Numbered from the stretch's first letter, positions 1 through 11,754 are shown. The stretch: DNA of 64,000 nucleotides from Asterias rubens (GCF_902459465.1 NC_047073.1:2604001-2668000), one strand, 5' to 3'. Notes: a model not told the origin generated them from the letters alone. Program-made: numbers and translations.

Positions 1-246
1 ATATTTTGAACAGACAAAAATCATTTGGTAGCTTAAGTTCCACTATTTTGAGTTGTCATTCAGACAACAGTTGTCTCCATTATATATATTTCAATTTTGC
101 GCTTTTCCATCAAATTTGCGTACAAATGTGCACAAGCCAGTCTTTCTTCTCCACCAATACTTCAAAAAGTTTCATCTGATTTCTCTGCGATGGGCATAAA
201 AGGTTTCAGATAAAAGCCAAATTGAAAGTAGATCCGTTTTTTTTTA

Positions 247-1245
247 TTAAAGTCAGTGGACACTATTGGTAATTGTCAAAGACTAGCCTTCACAGAGTTG
301 TGTGCGTTTAGATGGTTGATTTCGAGACCTCAAGTTCTAAATCTGAGGTTTCGAAATCAAATTCGTGGAAAATTACTTCTTTCTCAAAAACTATGGCACT
401 TCAGAGGGAGCCGTTTCTCACAATGTTTTATACCATCAACCTCTCCCCATTACTCATTACCAGGTAAGGTTTAACCCTATAGGGCCCAACTCCTTCATTA
501 TCCTCATTGCTGAAGTGTATGACAAAGAAGGATTTGGGTTTTTAGTGTTCTGCAGCACAGGAGGATTTTGAAGGCTTTGGGACACTATGAGTTTGTATGA
601 GGATGAGGTTTAAGAAGGACTTGGGCTATTAGGCTATTTTTACAAAGGAGGATTTTGAAGGTATTAAGTCTCATGTAGCTTGGCCAAAACAGGATTGTGA
701 AGGTTTTGGGCTCTTACCAGTGGAGACATATTATTTTGTTCGGCAACTGAAATTTTCTTTGTTAGCTTGGTCATTGTTTTAGGGTTACATGCATAGGGTG
801 TTCATTGTATACCACACAGGCTTTGTAAACACACCATTCATGCCATTGGAATCTTTGGAATTTCTCAAGGGCATTGTCCTGGCCATAATACAGCTGGGCA
901 CTTCCATTTGGTTGAGGGTAATATTATGTAAAATTATAAATTTATTTCAATAACAATAAGCCAAATTCAGTGAGGTACATAGGTCAATGGGTAACCCTAA
1001 CCTATTCAAAATGGTGCAAATATCAAATATAATACACCAAGGGCCCCAACAGAGCTCTAAACTAAATCATAAACACATAAGGATTTAGAAGGATTTGGGA
1101 TAGTATGTTCATTTCCAATAAGGAGAAGGATATTGAAGGATTTGGACACTTAAAGTTTACGACAACTTCAAACTGAAGGATATTGAAGGATTTGGGCAGT
1201 ATGTTTTTGAAGGGTTTGTAATTACCAAGTGTCCACTGCCTTTAA
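247..1245 (+). mobile_element. TTAA-flanked MITE, family A, long copy
   Basis: The left terminus begins after TTAA (247-250) with a variant of AGGCAGTGGACACTATTGG. The right terminus, GTGTCCACTGCCT, abuts TTAA at 1242-1245. Other copies are about 290-420 bp, but this one is about 990 bp. Its interior (about 520-1200) holds imperfect repeats of a module like GGATTTTGAAGGATTTGGG. The TTAA flanks suggest piggyBac-type mobilisation (inference). Confidence 0.7.
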
Positions 1246-2592
1246 TCAGGCCTGTGAAATCTCCGCTCTAAAGCAGATTTCTGCTCTTTCTAATGTTCCC
1301 AGTCCGCATTTTTCTTTGGTTCCGCTTTTTTCCCGTTCCTTGTTTTTCTTGCGGGCTCCGCTTTTTTCCCGTTCCGTTTTTATCTTCTTTTTTTTACATC
1401 CGAAATAGATCGTCAAAAGCAGCACGTACCTGGAATCGGGAAGCACTTTAATTGCAATTTGATTTTGACATGTGAGTCGGGGGGCTAGACCCAGTACAAT
1501 ACTCCGTGTTGGTCTTTCATTTGAGCCATTGTTGTTAATTTTTTGTTTAGCACGATGTCTATTTTACATGTACTTCAATGTCATTGTTCCATTTCACCAA
1601 TAGAGGGCGCTTTACTAAAAAGGCAACACCTTGAGACAAGATTAGGCACACATGGTTTTCCCGCGACGTACGGTGTGTATTTTTTTTGCGACAAGTAAAA
1701 TAAATGGCAGTCGACGACTAGGACTCATCGCGCTTGTGGATTTATTCATAAAAGAATTCTACAAAAATATCTTGAAAATGATGATGTACAACACATTGTT
1801 ACGTGTAAGAATTGTGGCCTATGTTTCTGTGAATGTGTTGCCTACGCTTCAGTTTTTAATTAAAGCCTTATATTACGTTCGTAGTGCTGGCCCAAAATCC
1901 GGACAACAATTTTCCGGGTTTTTTTTTCATGACCCGCTCACAGGCCTGTTTAATGAACCCTGTAACATCAAATTTAACTCGATATCCTTACGCAGACATG
2001 TCTATACCAGACTGAGCGCTAAACAGCGTGCGACCAGCTCGACCTTGACGCATAAAACCATAACAAAATGAGTGACGCAGCGCGAAGGGCACCCTCTATT
2101 GGTAGTGACAGTCCCTACCTACAGTCTTTGCACAAAATTTGTATCAATGGTGAAATTAAAGCTTGTCCCATGAGTAATTTGATAGTAAAAACATTATTGC
2201 CACAGGTTCATTTATCACAAACTTATGCTCGTTTAAAGTTGTTGTTTTTCTGTGGGGGGGGGGGTGTCTTCATGTAACTCAAAATTTTAGTAGTGTCAAC
2301 GTTTGTTGAAACCAGGGACAAAAAAATTGGTAGGTCCCTTCCTGCACGATAAATTTAAAAAAAAATAAACAAATAAATTTGGGGAGGTTTGGGCAAATTT
2401 CATGAGGCCATATCTCAAAAACAATATGGAGTAAGAAAAAAATTTTTGTTGTTTGTTCATTTTAGCGGAACAGTTTGACTAAGTTTCGAAAATCTAAGAG
2501 GGTCAGTTGGGAATTTTTCTGAAATTTTGTTGATTTGACATGGAATGACCCTGTTGCAATGATGTACTGAATTGAAAATTGCATCACATATT

Positions 2593-2837
2593 TAGTGCTG
2601 GACGAATAGTGAAATGTTGTTATTCGGATACCGCTGGCCAACTATCCGAAATTAACCGGATATTCGGATATTAAAGAATATCCGGTTACTCGGTTGTAAT
2701 TACAGAATTATCCGGTTTGTAAATAGGTATTTACTCCCTATGCGGATATCCGGTTAAGAAAAAAAAGGCATTCGCAGTTACGGATAGGAAAACCTATTCG
2801 CCATTAACCGGATATTCGAATAATTCGCCCAGGCCTA
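2593..2837. mobile_element. hAT-like MITE with perfect 8-bp target duplication
   Basis: This 245-bp element has imperfect inverted ends: TAGTGCTGGACGAATA on the left, and TAGGCCTGGGCGAATTA as the reverse complement of the right end. It is bordered by identical 8-bp duplications CACATATT (2585-2592 and 2838-2845). The interior is packed with ATCCGGTT/AACCGGAT motifs in both orientations. An 8-bp duplication is the hallmark of hAT transposases. It has no coding capacity. Confidence 0.85.
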
Positions 2838-2892
2838 CACATATTGCTTCATACATAGATTCATTGATGAACAGATAAAACTTAAAGAGTTT

Positions 2893-3490
2893 AAAGTCAC
2901 CTGGAAATTAAAAAAATATTTTTTTCAAACATAAGAGTATATATTTAGTAACAATAAAACAATTTGTTTAAGTAATTGTTTGAACAAAATAGTTAAAGTT
3001 GTTTTGGGGTTGACCCCCCCCTACCCCTTTTGTGACGTCAATCGAGGCAGACTTTGCCTTGATGCGTAGAGTAAACACACGTGCAAAGTACAAGTCATTG
3101 AGTTTGAAGGTTGCAAAATCTTGCATTCTTGCTTTTCTTGCATTTTTCTGGCAATGCCAACCAAGTGTATTGCTGCTGGATGCTGCAAAACAACTATAGA
3201 TGGGGTCAGTCTGCATTTGGTCAGACTCACAAGAGCAATAGTGCCCAGGGGTTTCGGTCCAAGGTTCTTTTCAGCACTGTGCAGTATTTTCTCTTCAAAC
3301 ATCGCTCCTCGATTGACGTCACGAACAGCGCCCCCTTCGGCGGGGCCTACTCTAAAATTTGTAAATAAGACAAGAACTCATTTTTTAGAACCTTAGTTAA
3401 CTGTTTGTTCACATTCCACTCATCAAAACACGTATATTATCAGTGAAAAAAGCTTTATTTTGACAAAATACCTTTTCCAGGTGACTTTAA
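2893..3490 (+). mobile_element. TTAA-flanked element with THAP zinc-finger relic
   Basis: The termini are AGTCACCTGG and CCAGGTGACT, each bordered by TTAA. The subterminal parts carry TGACGTCAATCGAGG-type motifs in both orientations. From about 3153 the + strand reads MPTKCIAAGC followed by a segment with a conserved His. This resembles the first half of a THAP (C2CH) DNA-binding domain. The ORF then degenerates, so it is non-autonomous. A second copy lies at 12832-13448. Confidence 0.65.
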
Positions 3491-3930
3491 CACTGGTTCC
3501 TGTTGAATGAGCTAGAACAATGGAACATTTAAATGATCATAAGTTCATAACTCCATATTGCAATGATGTACTGACTTGATAGAACCCTTGTTATCCAATT
3601 CTATAGGGTACTTTCAATTTCAAAAATCTTTGTGATAAATCGTTGTATTTACCGGAGGATAAAGCGCCAGTCAAAATGTTTGATATCGTCCAGGATTGAT
3701 TGTGTAAGCTTCACACAAATGACAATTGTATTGGATGAACAGAGTATTTAACTGTGTAATGTTAGATTTGTATTTTGCGGGGTGATTGCGCATGGTAAAT
3801 TTGCTGCGTCAATGAAGACGCAATGTTTTTGCTCTGCTGCGCAGTTGTGTTTAAACTTTCTCTAACTCTCATTTTTGTGTGCACCCAACAAACTATAAAT
3901 TTTGTTTTCGTTCACTTGTTTCATCTACAG

Positions 3931-4078
3931 ATAAACTACTGAAGACAGAGATGTCTGGTCATCAGTCACGGTGGCTGCCCATCACACTGAGCAGAGATGT
4001 CTCAATCTATCAATGTTGAAGCCTTGATGAGTCGCCAGCAATCTGCTTACTCTACTCAATCAACGTTCGGATTTTCGG
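3931..4078 (+). ncRNA. Repeated non-coding exon, unit 1
   Basis: The segment is preceded by a pyrimidine tract and TTTCATCTACAG, and followed by GTACG, so it has an acceptor and a donor on the + strand. It shares with the downstream units the order: GATNAACTA-like start, GTC(A/T)G(A/G)TC(A/T)TCA core, CAGCAATCTGC motif and CAATCAAC end. All three frames are interrupted, so it is taken as an exon of a non-coding RNA or an untranslated region. The transcript itself is inferred. Confidence 0.45.
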
Positions 4079-4378
4079 GTACGATGCACACTTCCCTATA
4101 GTGACTGGGCAACAGAGGGCGCCATCACTTTTGCACAATTTAGCGTTTTGCAATTGTGTAGAGTGCATTAGATCACACAATAGAGATTGGGCGCCATAAT
4201 TCCTGTTAGATTGGGCATGTGCATGACAAATTTTAGAGCTATCTAAAAGCAACCTTTATAAAACATGAAATTTGATAAAGGAACTTGAACAAGTAATGCC
4301 CATATTTATAAACCAAGTATACAAGTTGCCAACGATCAATGATCATTTGGCCACGCAGGGCGATTAAGAACTTAGTTG

Positions 4379-4725
4379 TTAAAGACAGTGGACACTTGTG
4401 GTAATTGTCAAAGACCAGTCTTCTCACTTGGTGTATCTCAACATAGTATGCATAAAATAACAAAACTGTGAAAATTTGAGCTCAATTGGTCGTCGAAGTT
4501 GCGTGCTTTCAGATGCTTGATTTCATAACCTCAATTCTAAATCTGAGGTCTCGAAATCAAATTCGTAGAAAAATTACTTCTTTCTCGAAAACTACGTCTC
4601 TTCAGAGGGAGGCGGTTCTCACAATGTTTTATACTATCAACCTTTCCCTATTACTCGTTATACCAAGTAAGGTTTTATGCTAATAATTATTTTGAGTAAT
4701 TGCCAAGAGTGTCCACTGCCTTTGA
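4379..4725. mobile_element. TTAA MITE, family A
   Basis: The element starts after TTAA with AGACAGTGGACACTTGTGG and ends GTGTCCACTGCCT followed by TTGA, a decayed TTAA. The internal block that reads AATCTGAGGTCTCGAAATCA is shared with all family A copies. Confidence 0.7.
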
Positions 4726-5414
4726 TGTGACTGAGCAACAGAAGGTGCCATCACTTTTGCGCAATTTAGCGTTTCACAATTGTGTACGTGTGCATTAAAT
4801 CATGCAATAGAGATTGGGCACCATGATTCCTGTGACACTGGGCATGTGTATGACAAGTTTCAGAGCTAGTAGTAGTAGTACTGAAAGCACACTTAATAAC
4901 ATATGGAAATTGATCAAGGAACTTGAATAAGTAATGTCTAAATATAAATAAACGAAGTATACAAGTTGCCTACGATTAATCATTTGGCCACACAGTGCAA
5001 TTAATAACGAGTTGTTAAGGGGCTCTTTCAAGGCCATTGGTAAAGCGTAGGGATCGCAAAAAATGTGGATCAAGAACTATATCGATGTTAAAGTACCTTA
5101 TATGGATTTGTTGCAAATTGGGAAATTTTTTTTGAAAGATAATCTTGAATAATATAGAATCATCTTCTACAAATGTACAAATTGTGCAGACTATTCCCTC
5201 TCATCACTGTTTAACTAACAATGTTGTGATGATGATTGTGCCCACGTAATCGAACATGCCTGTCCTACTCCTGACGATAGGTGGCCCTCTAGTGAGACAT
5301 TTCAACTCAATATGAACCAGCTGGTATTCAAAAATTCTGCATGACTCAATGAATAGTTTACTCACTAAATGTTTAAAGTTTATACATTACTATTTGTTTT
5401 GTCAAATTGTACAG

Positions 5415-5565
5415 ATGAACTAATGAAGACCACAGAGATGTCAGATCTTCATTCATGAATGGCTGTCCATCGAACTGAGCAGAGATGTCTTAATCTATCA
5501 ATGATGAAGTCTTTGAGAGTCTCCAGCAGACTGCTTTGACAACTCAATCAACTTCACGTTTAAAG
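5415..5565 (+). ncRNA. Repeated non-coding exon, unit 2
   Basis: The acceptor is TTGTACAG and the donor is AAAG followed by GTGCG. The segment aligns with unit 1 over most of its length: GAAGAC, AGAGATGTC, CTGAGCAGAGATGTCT, TCAATCTATCAATG and CAGCAGACTGC. Stop codons occur in each frame. It belongs to the exon array that continues to 10771. Confidence 0.42.
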
Positions 5566-5904
5566 GTGCGAAACAAAAGTTGATTTAAACAAACAAAAAA
5601 GTTTATGAATGATGTTTCTAAAATATCATCCATAAACCTTTTTTTTTTGTATGAGCGTAAAGGAACACGTGGCCTTGTTATAAAATGCATAATGGTTGGA
5701 AAGATGTTTTAAAAGTAGAATACAATGATCCCTACAAATTTGCATCGAAAATGCATCGTTTTCCTTTTACTTTGCGAACTAACACGGTTGGCCAAGTCAA
5801 AAACTTGTTCCTTTAATTTCTGAGAATAAGTACACTGAACCAATAAAGCTACCCCCCATTTCTGATGGAATATGCCCAGGTTGGTTGTGTGGTGTGAACA
5901 TTTT

Positions 5905-6197
5905 GACATTTTGAGAAAACAGCTCCCTCTGAAGTACTGTAGTTTTTGAGAAAAGAAGTAATTTTCAACGAATTTGATTTCGAGTAGACCTCAGATTTAG
6001 AATATGAGGTCTCGAAATCAAGCATATGAAAGCGGAAACTTCGTGTGACAAGGATGTTTTTTTTTTTCTATTCTTATCTCGCAACTTCAAAGCTCATATT
6101 CTCACAGGTTTGTTATTTTATTCATATGTTGAGATACATGTACACCAAGTGAGAAGACTGGTCTTTGACAATTACCAATAGTGTCCAATGTCTTTAA
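5905..6197 (-). mobile_element. TTAA MITE, family A (reverse, truncated)
   Basis: This shares the family A internal block, including the inverted GAGACCTCAGATTTAGAA and ATATGAGGTCTCGAAATCA arms. It ends AATAGTGTCCAATGTCT with TTAA. The left terminus is missing. Confidence 0.6.
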
Positions 6198-6278
6198 TGT
6201 AAGAGAGTGAAAAATTCACTCTCTTGTCTGAGTGGTGTTAGTTTCCCTGTGTTGCGAGTGAAAGTCAATCTGCATTAA

Positions 6279-6450
6279 GCCAGGTTCGTGTGAAGTGAAA
6301 TTGAGGTGAGTTTGACGTCACAACTCTCCTTTCGCAGCGATATTCTCAAGTGAGTTGAGCAGAGTTGAACTGCTGCGAATTATTCATTGCAAATTTGTGA
6401 CGTCAAAAATCGCTTCGCATTCGCAGGAAGTATGAACCGGGCTACACTCT
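6279..6450. mobile_element. Short palindromic MITE, family E
   Basis: This element of about 170 bp has ends related to AGCCCGGTTCATACTTCCTG and two internal TGACGTCA sites (CRE-like octamers). Relatives lie at 30524-30692, 35455-35607 and, truncated, 47117-47245. It has no coding potential. Confidence 0.65.
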
Positions 6451-7385
6451 TTTTGTGTGAAATTGGAACGAACTTCACTCTAAATTCTGGTTGAAAGTAC
6501 CCATCTTACAAGAGTTGTCAGCCATATGGCTCTTTGCAAGAGTGGTCTGGCAGACAAATCAAGTGGTTTTTCTTTTATTGTACATTAAAAGCATACCCTT
6601 ACTCCAATGTGTGTAAGCACTGTATACTAGGTACTTCCCCTGAGTTCTGTAAAAAAATCTGAACAGGCATATACTCGGATTGGATTTGAACCCACAGCCT
6701 TTGCAATTCTAGAGCTGTACTGTTCAGCACACTGTTGGTAGACCTATGTTAACATTGCAGTAGATCATCATAACTTGGCAAATAACTACCATAAGGCCAT
6801 GCCGGAGTGGGGAGAAGTTGGAAATTACATGCCAGAGAATTATTGACCAATTCTATAAGTCTGGGCTTGGATGGAGAGTGTTCCCTGAAATCAGGGCAAC
6901 ATTTTGGGAGGCCAGTACTGGTTTTGAGATTCCTTTTCTCAAGTTGGTTTCAGGGAATTGCAACTTGCTGAAAGCATGGGGGAAAGAGAAATAATTCCTT
7001 GAATTTCAGCCAAATCCTGCCTTTCATTGAGTTTTCACAGTGGTTTCACTGCAGAGATTTTCAGAGTGTCAAAGGGCAAAATAACACTTGATCTACCCCC
7101 CAAAAAAAATTCTCATTGGACCTCTTTTTCCCTCAAAATTCTGTCATTCTCTAATATTATACAGGTAGAGATTTGTTTAAATTCTGTCTCAAATGGTTCC
7201 ATGTAGGGACCATATTGCCCGCAAACTCTGCTTCTAATATTGATCCCTCAGCAGTGTCACACTTCAGCTAGTTTTTGAACCACTGTAACTGGTCTTTTTT
7301 TTTGCGATAATGTCTTGTTTCTTTTGATACTGAGGGAAAATAAATGAACCTTGAATCTCATTCTCTTTTTTTTTTTCATCAACAG

Positions 7386-7551
7386 ATCAAGTGATCCAAA
7401 CTGAGGTTGTCAGATCATCAGTCACAGTGCTGTCCAGATTGTCAGATCGTCAGTCATAGTGGCAGTCCATGTAGCACAGAGGAGAAGTGATGCTGAAGCC
7501 TAGTGTCCAGCAATCTGCGATTTGACAACACATTCAACTTCCTGTCTACGG
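7386..7551 (+). ncRNA. Repeated non-coding exon, unit 3
   Basis: The acceptor is TTTTTTTTCATCAACAG and the donor is CTACGG followed by GTAAGA. At 166 bp it is longer than unit 4 because its core GTCAGATCATCAGTCA is duplicated in tandem (second copy GTCAGATCGTCAGTCATAG). All frames contain stops. Confidence 0.48.
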
Positions 7552-8330
7552 GTAAGATACAAAATTGATATTGATAATACAAAATTAGAGGTCGAATTGG
7601 CGTAGTGTATCTTTCCTAAATCGCCTACACCTCTAGGACCCCCTGTTTGAATCACAACGGGGGCACTACGTGAACTGGGTTGTTCCTACCTTTGACTGTG
7701 TGGGTTTTCCCTTGAATTATTTTCTGGGGTTTTCCTCCCACATCTAAAACTAAAACGTCTTTCCTCATTGGGTTCTTGGCTACTACAATGATTAAGTTCA
7801 CTTTTCAGAGAGTCCATGGCTTCACATTCACAACCAAAAGAAATGAAATGAATCACATTTCTGACATTGTCACTGTTCACAAAAAGGTTAGAAAACAGAG
7901 CCCTGCCAGGAGAGTGTTGTGAATAAAGCAATAAGTAATGTTTCAAAACACAAGCGAATATGACTGGGGACATTTTATGAACACAGACAAAAATGACCTG
8001 AGCAGGATTTTAATCTATTACCTCCAGATTGACATGCTGGCCACTCCCAACACAGTACACGTTCCCGATTGAGAAAGAATTGCCACACAGTGTGCCGGAC
8101 GCCTGGAGATTGGTACAATGTACAGCCTTGAAGCATTTTCAAACATCTACAACTTTTGCTGATTGAGGGCGCGCGGGGTTTGGGGCAAGGTTCATTGAAT
8201 TTATTTGAAGTTCCGTGTTTATAATCTGTGCGTTACTACCGATCCTTGAATCTTGATTATTTTATTGGAAACGAAGTTCTTAACGGAACCTCTTATCACT
8301 AACTCATTCTCTCTCTTTTCATCTAAAAAT

Positions 8331-8462
8331 CAAGTGATCCAAACTGAGGTTGTCAGATCATCAGTCATAGTGGCAGTCCGTGTTGCACAGAGCAGAAGCG
8401 ATGCTGAAGCCTAGTGTCCAGCAATCTGCGATATGACAACTCATCCAACTTTCTGTCTACAG
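8331..8462 (+). ncRNA. Repeated non-coding exon, unit 4 (damaged acceptor)
   Basis: This is homologous to units 3 and 5 with one copy of the GTCAGATCATCAGTCATAG core. The donor CTACAG/GTAAGA is intact. The acceptor position reads ATCTAAAAATC where its siblings have ATC(T/A)ACAGATC, so the AG is lost. It may be skipped or may use a cryptic AG. Confidence 0.38.
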
Positions 8463-9517
8463 GTAAGACACAAAATTGATATTGATAATACAAAATTGGT
8501 GGTCGAATTGGCATAGTGTATTTTTCCTAAATCACCTCCACCTCTAGGACCCAGGCTTATTGAATCACACCGGGAGAACTACGTGGATTGGGTAATCAGT
8601 TCCTATTTGCAACTCTATGGTTTTCCCTTGAATCATTTTCTGGGGTGTTCATCAAACATCTAAAACTTCATTTCTCATTGGGTTCTTGGCTATTAGAATG
8701 ATTAAGTTCGCTTTTCTGAGAGTCATTGGCTTCACTTTCACAAACAGAACAAATGTAATGAATTAATCACATTTCTGACATCGTCACCATCTACAAAAAG
8801 GTAAACCCATCCCATGGCCAAAATCACATCCAGAGTTGATCGAACTATACATTAGTTGTTAAACTTGCATTGGGGAAAAAGAATTTTTTTTTAATTATCT
8901 TTAATTTTTTAATCATACACAGATTGCATACGCCAATGTGTGTTAGCACTGAAGCTCAGTACTTTCCGGAGTCCTATGGAAAAAAAATTCACAGGAATCA
9001 TACTCGGTTGGAACCCTAAACCCTTGCAGTTCTAGAGCAATGTCTATCCAACTAGACTACCGAGATTGGGCGGTAGCTAGAGGCAGCTCGAATCCTAGGT
9101 CAAGTTATGGGTGAAAGAATAATAATTCCTTGAATTTCAGCCAAATTCTACTTTTCATTGAGCTTTCACAGTGATTTCACTGCAAAGATTTTCGGAGTGT
9201 CAAAGTCAAAATAGTACCTTTGATCACCCCCCCCCCCCAAAAAAAAGAAGAAATTGGTGATTAATTTCATCCTCATTGGACCTCCATGGTACACTCATAG
9301 AGGTAGAAATTTGTTAAAAATCTGTCTCAAATGAATTCCATGTAGGGTCCATATTGCCCGCAAACTCTGCTTCTAATATGGATCCAGTGTCACATTTCAG
9401 CCAGTTTTAAAAGTACTGTTACTGATCTTTTTCTAGTGATAATATCTTTTTTCTTTGGATACTGGTGGCAAAGTAAATGAACCTTGAATCTCATTCTCTT
9501 TTTTTTTTCATCTACAG

Positions 9518-9683
9518 ATCAAGAGATCCAAAGTGAGGTTGTCAGATCATCAGTCATAGTGCTGTCCAGATTGTCAGATCGTCAGTCATAGTGGCAGTTC
9601 GTGTAGCACGGAGCAGAAGCAATGCTGAAGCCTGGTGTCCAGCAATCTGCAATATGACAACACATTCAACTTCCTGTCATCAG
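9518..9683 (+). ncRNA. Repeated non-coding exon, unit 5
   Basis: The acceptor is CATCTACAG after a long T tract, and the donor is CATCAG followed by GTAAGA. It is 166 bp, like unit 3, with the same internal tandem copy of the core motif. Substitutions relative to unit 3 are scattered and no frame is preserved. Confidence 0.48.
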
Positions 9684-9870
9684 GTAAGATACAAAATTGA
9701 TATTGATAATACAAAATTGGTGGTCGAATTGGCGTAGTGTATCTTTCCTAAATCGCCTTCACCTCTAGGTTCCCCTGTACTGGTCCACCTCTAGGTCCCA
9801 TCTGAGCTGTCTAGCCCTATGGTGGTCTACCCTCAATCACTGGCTGATAGTTTTTTGTTGAATGGCTTCT

Positions 9871-10044
9871 CAGGGCTGTATGCTTCGTTTTTGAAAGGGC
9901 AAGGGCACCAAGGCAATTTCTCTTTGTCAAAGGGCACCCTATGAGGAAATTGTAAAATTCTACTGGAGCATTTCAAGGGCACCAAGGCAATGACAAGGGG
10001 CAATGGAGGCAATCGCCTCCGTTGCCTCTGTGAAGTATCAGGCC
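9871..10044. mobile_element. hAT-like MITE, family D, 174 bp, with target duplication
   Basis: The element runs from CAGGGCTGTATGC to TACTTCACAGAGG-like sequence (complement) and CAGGCC. It is flanked by a perfect 8-bp duplication TGGCTTCT (9863-9870 and 10045-10052). Other copies: 31108-31279, 59954-60127 (also 174 bp), 62011-62169 and 63066-63202. Confidence 0.8.
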
Positions 10045-10682
10045 TGGCTTCTGACTGGTACCCTGAACAAATATAATTAACAAAACTGCCAATATCGGAG
10101 CTTGATAACTCGGTTAGTAGATCGCATCCTTGTTACTTCAAAGGGCCCACGTTCAAAGCCCGCAGTTGACAAGTTTTCTTTTACCTGGCCTCTACAAAGA
10201 TGAAATTCAGGGCCTATGTTGATAGATGCACCGGTGAGTGGTATGTTGTTTTCATTGAAAACTAACAGACCATGTGACCTTTTTTGTGCCAAAAGAACGA
10301 TCTTCTACATTCCAGGGTCTTTCTAGCTGGCAATTGATACTCTCACTGGTCACATAAACAATTTTACATTGTGTGTATTTTTCCACATAACTTTAAAGGG
10401 TTATAAGAAATTAAACAAATAAATAAGATTATAGATGTGCTCCTTTCATCATATCAAAGGTTGATAAAAATCAGACATTGCAATTATCATACACCGTTCT
10501 CTTGCATGTACAAACTATGCCTGCAGGAAGTTCAGCCTCTGTGATGAATCTTTTTTAAACATGTGTTGATGTCACAGGTTACATGGTCTATAGATTCAAA
10601 TGAATTCGCTCTTGAATATCTGTACATGGCTTTATTGTTGTTATGTTAAACTTTTTTTTCTAACCTTGTTTCATTTACTCAG

Positions 10683-10771
10683 ATCAACTAATCCAGACAT
10701 TTGAGAGTGTCAGATCTTCATTCAGAGTGGGAGTGCATACCTCTGCCTTGAGCAATCAATCAACTTTACAG
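10683..10771 (+). ncRNA. Repeated non-coding exon, unit 6 (short)
   Basis: The acceptor is TTTACTCAG and the donor is TTTACAG followed by GTATG. It keeps ATCAACTAATCCAGACA, the TGTCAGATCTTCATTCA core and the CAATCAACTTTACAG end, but lacks the middle of the other units. A possible next exon begins at 11109 after CATTTTCAG; its end is not clear. Confidence 0.42.
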
Positions 10772-11208
10772 GTATGTAAACATTATTGGTTTGAGACAAA
10801 CAGATTTAATATTTCTAAGGAAAACCCAAGTAGTTTGGGTTAATACCCTGGTATTCCTTGGTTACTAGCGTAAAAAACCTTCGCAATCTTTCAAACTTTT
10901 GCCTCTTTATCATGGCTTGTAATAAAGAAGCATAGTGTGAGGCGATATTTACTAAAATCCAAAGAGTACTTGTGCGACAATAGAGTTCTACCCTGGGGTG
11001 CCTCAATCATTGAGTCACTAGGTTTTACATTGCCTTATTAATAAATGATGATTGCTATATCAACAAAGATGTTAAATCTTGTTCTTGTTCCCTTTTTTTC
11101 ATTTTCAGACGGAGAGTTTCGGATATTCACAAGGAGTTTGCAGCCCATCATACGACCATCAACATCGATGCGTATATATATTTATATATAGATTTATTCT
11201 TTTTAAAA

Positions 11209-11400
11209 CATTTAAAGGACCAAAAACACAATGTCCACATATTTACACTAAACTTACACAGTTTGAAGATAATAGTATAAAGCTTCCCTGAAAATATTAC
11301 GAGCTGAGGTGCTGTAGTTTTTGGGAGATGAGTAAAACAATGTCATGAAAATAGTTTTCGTCTCATGAGACGGAAATTATTTTAATCATAGAACAAGTGT
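11209..11400 (+). mobile_element. Family B MITE fragment
   Basis: It shares ACACAATGTCCACA, GAGGTGCTGTAGTTTTT and GAGTAAAACAATGTCA with the copy at 35627. The left edge is a TTAAAGG junction; the right half is missing. Confidence 0.5.
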
Positions 11401-11610
11401 CGACAACTCTCGGCACCACCAGTGCGGCTTGGTTGCGAGACAACAATCGGTGAAATCTTTGGCCCTTGAGGGCACCAGTTCATTTAAGCAAGCAACAACT
11501 ACCTTCTGCTCAACACTTGCGTCTAAAAAACAAAGCGCAGAATTGCGTCTAGCTCGTTTATATTTTGTGAGACATTACAACATTGACGTAGACACTAGGA
11601 GTACATCTAA

Positions 11611-11754
11611 TAGGAGACTTTCCAACGCTAGGTGGCGGCAGACATACCGGGTAAATTTCCATTGTTTACGTAGTTCTGAACATGCGCATAATTCTGAGAA
11701 CAATGGATTTACCCGGTAAGTCTGCTGCCCTCTATCGTCCCAGAAAGTCTCCCA
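11611..11754. repeat. Foldback MITE of about 145 bp
   Basis: The arms are inverted copies: GGAGACTTTCCAACGC on the left and the complement of AGAAAGTCTCCC on the right, both running through GGCAGACATACCGGGTAAAT-like sequence. The spacer is about 35 bp. It would form a long hairpin. Confidence 0.65.

Larger units (their letters stand above)
6980..9770 (+). repeat. Nested segmental duplication carrying exon units 3-5
   Basis: Blocks 6980-7640 and 9110-9770 are near-identical copies about 2.13 kb apart. Each contains AATAATTCCTTGAATTTCAG, a poly-C/A tract and an exon unit. A third, partial copy of the exon and the following intron (about 8280-8800) lies between them. The intronic start GTAAGATACAAAATTGATAT is repeated after all three units. 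Confidence 0.75.

Noticed and set aside
1652-2071. 139-aa ORF
   Set aside because: No recognisable domain or splice context, and AT-rich low-complexity translation; treated as chance.
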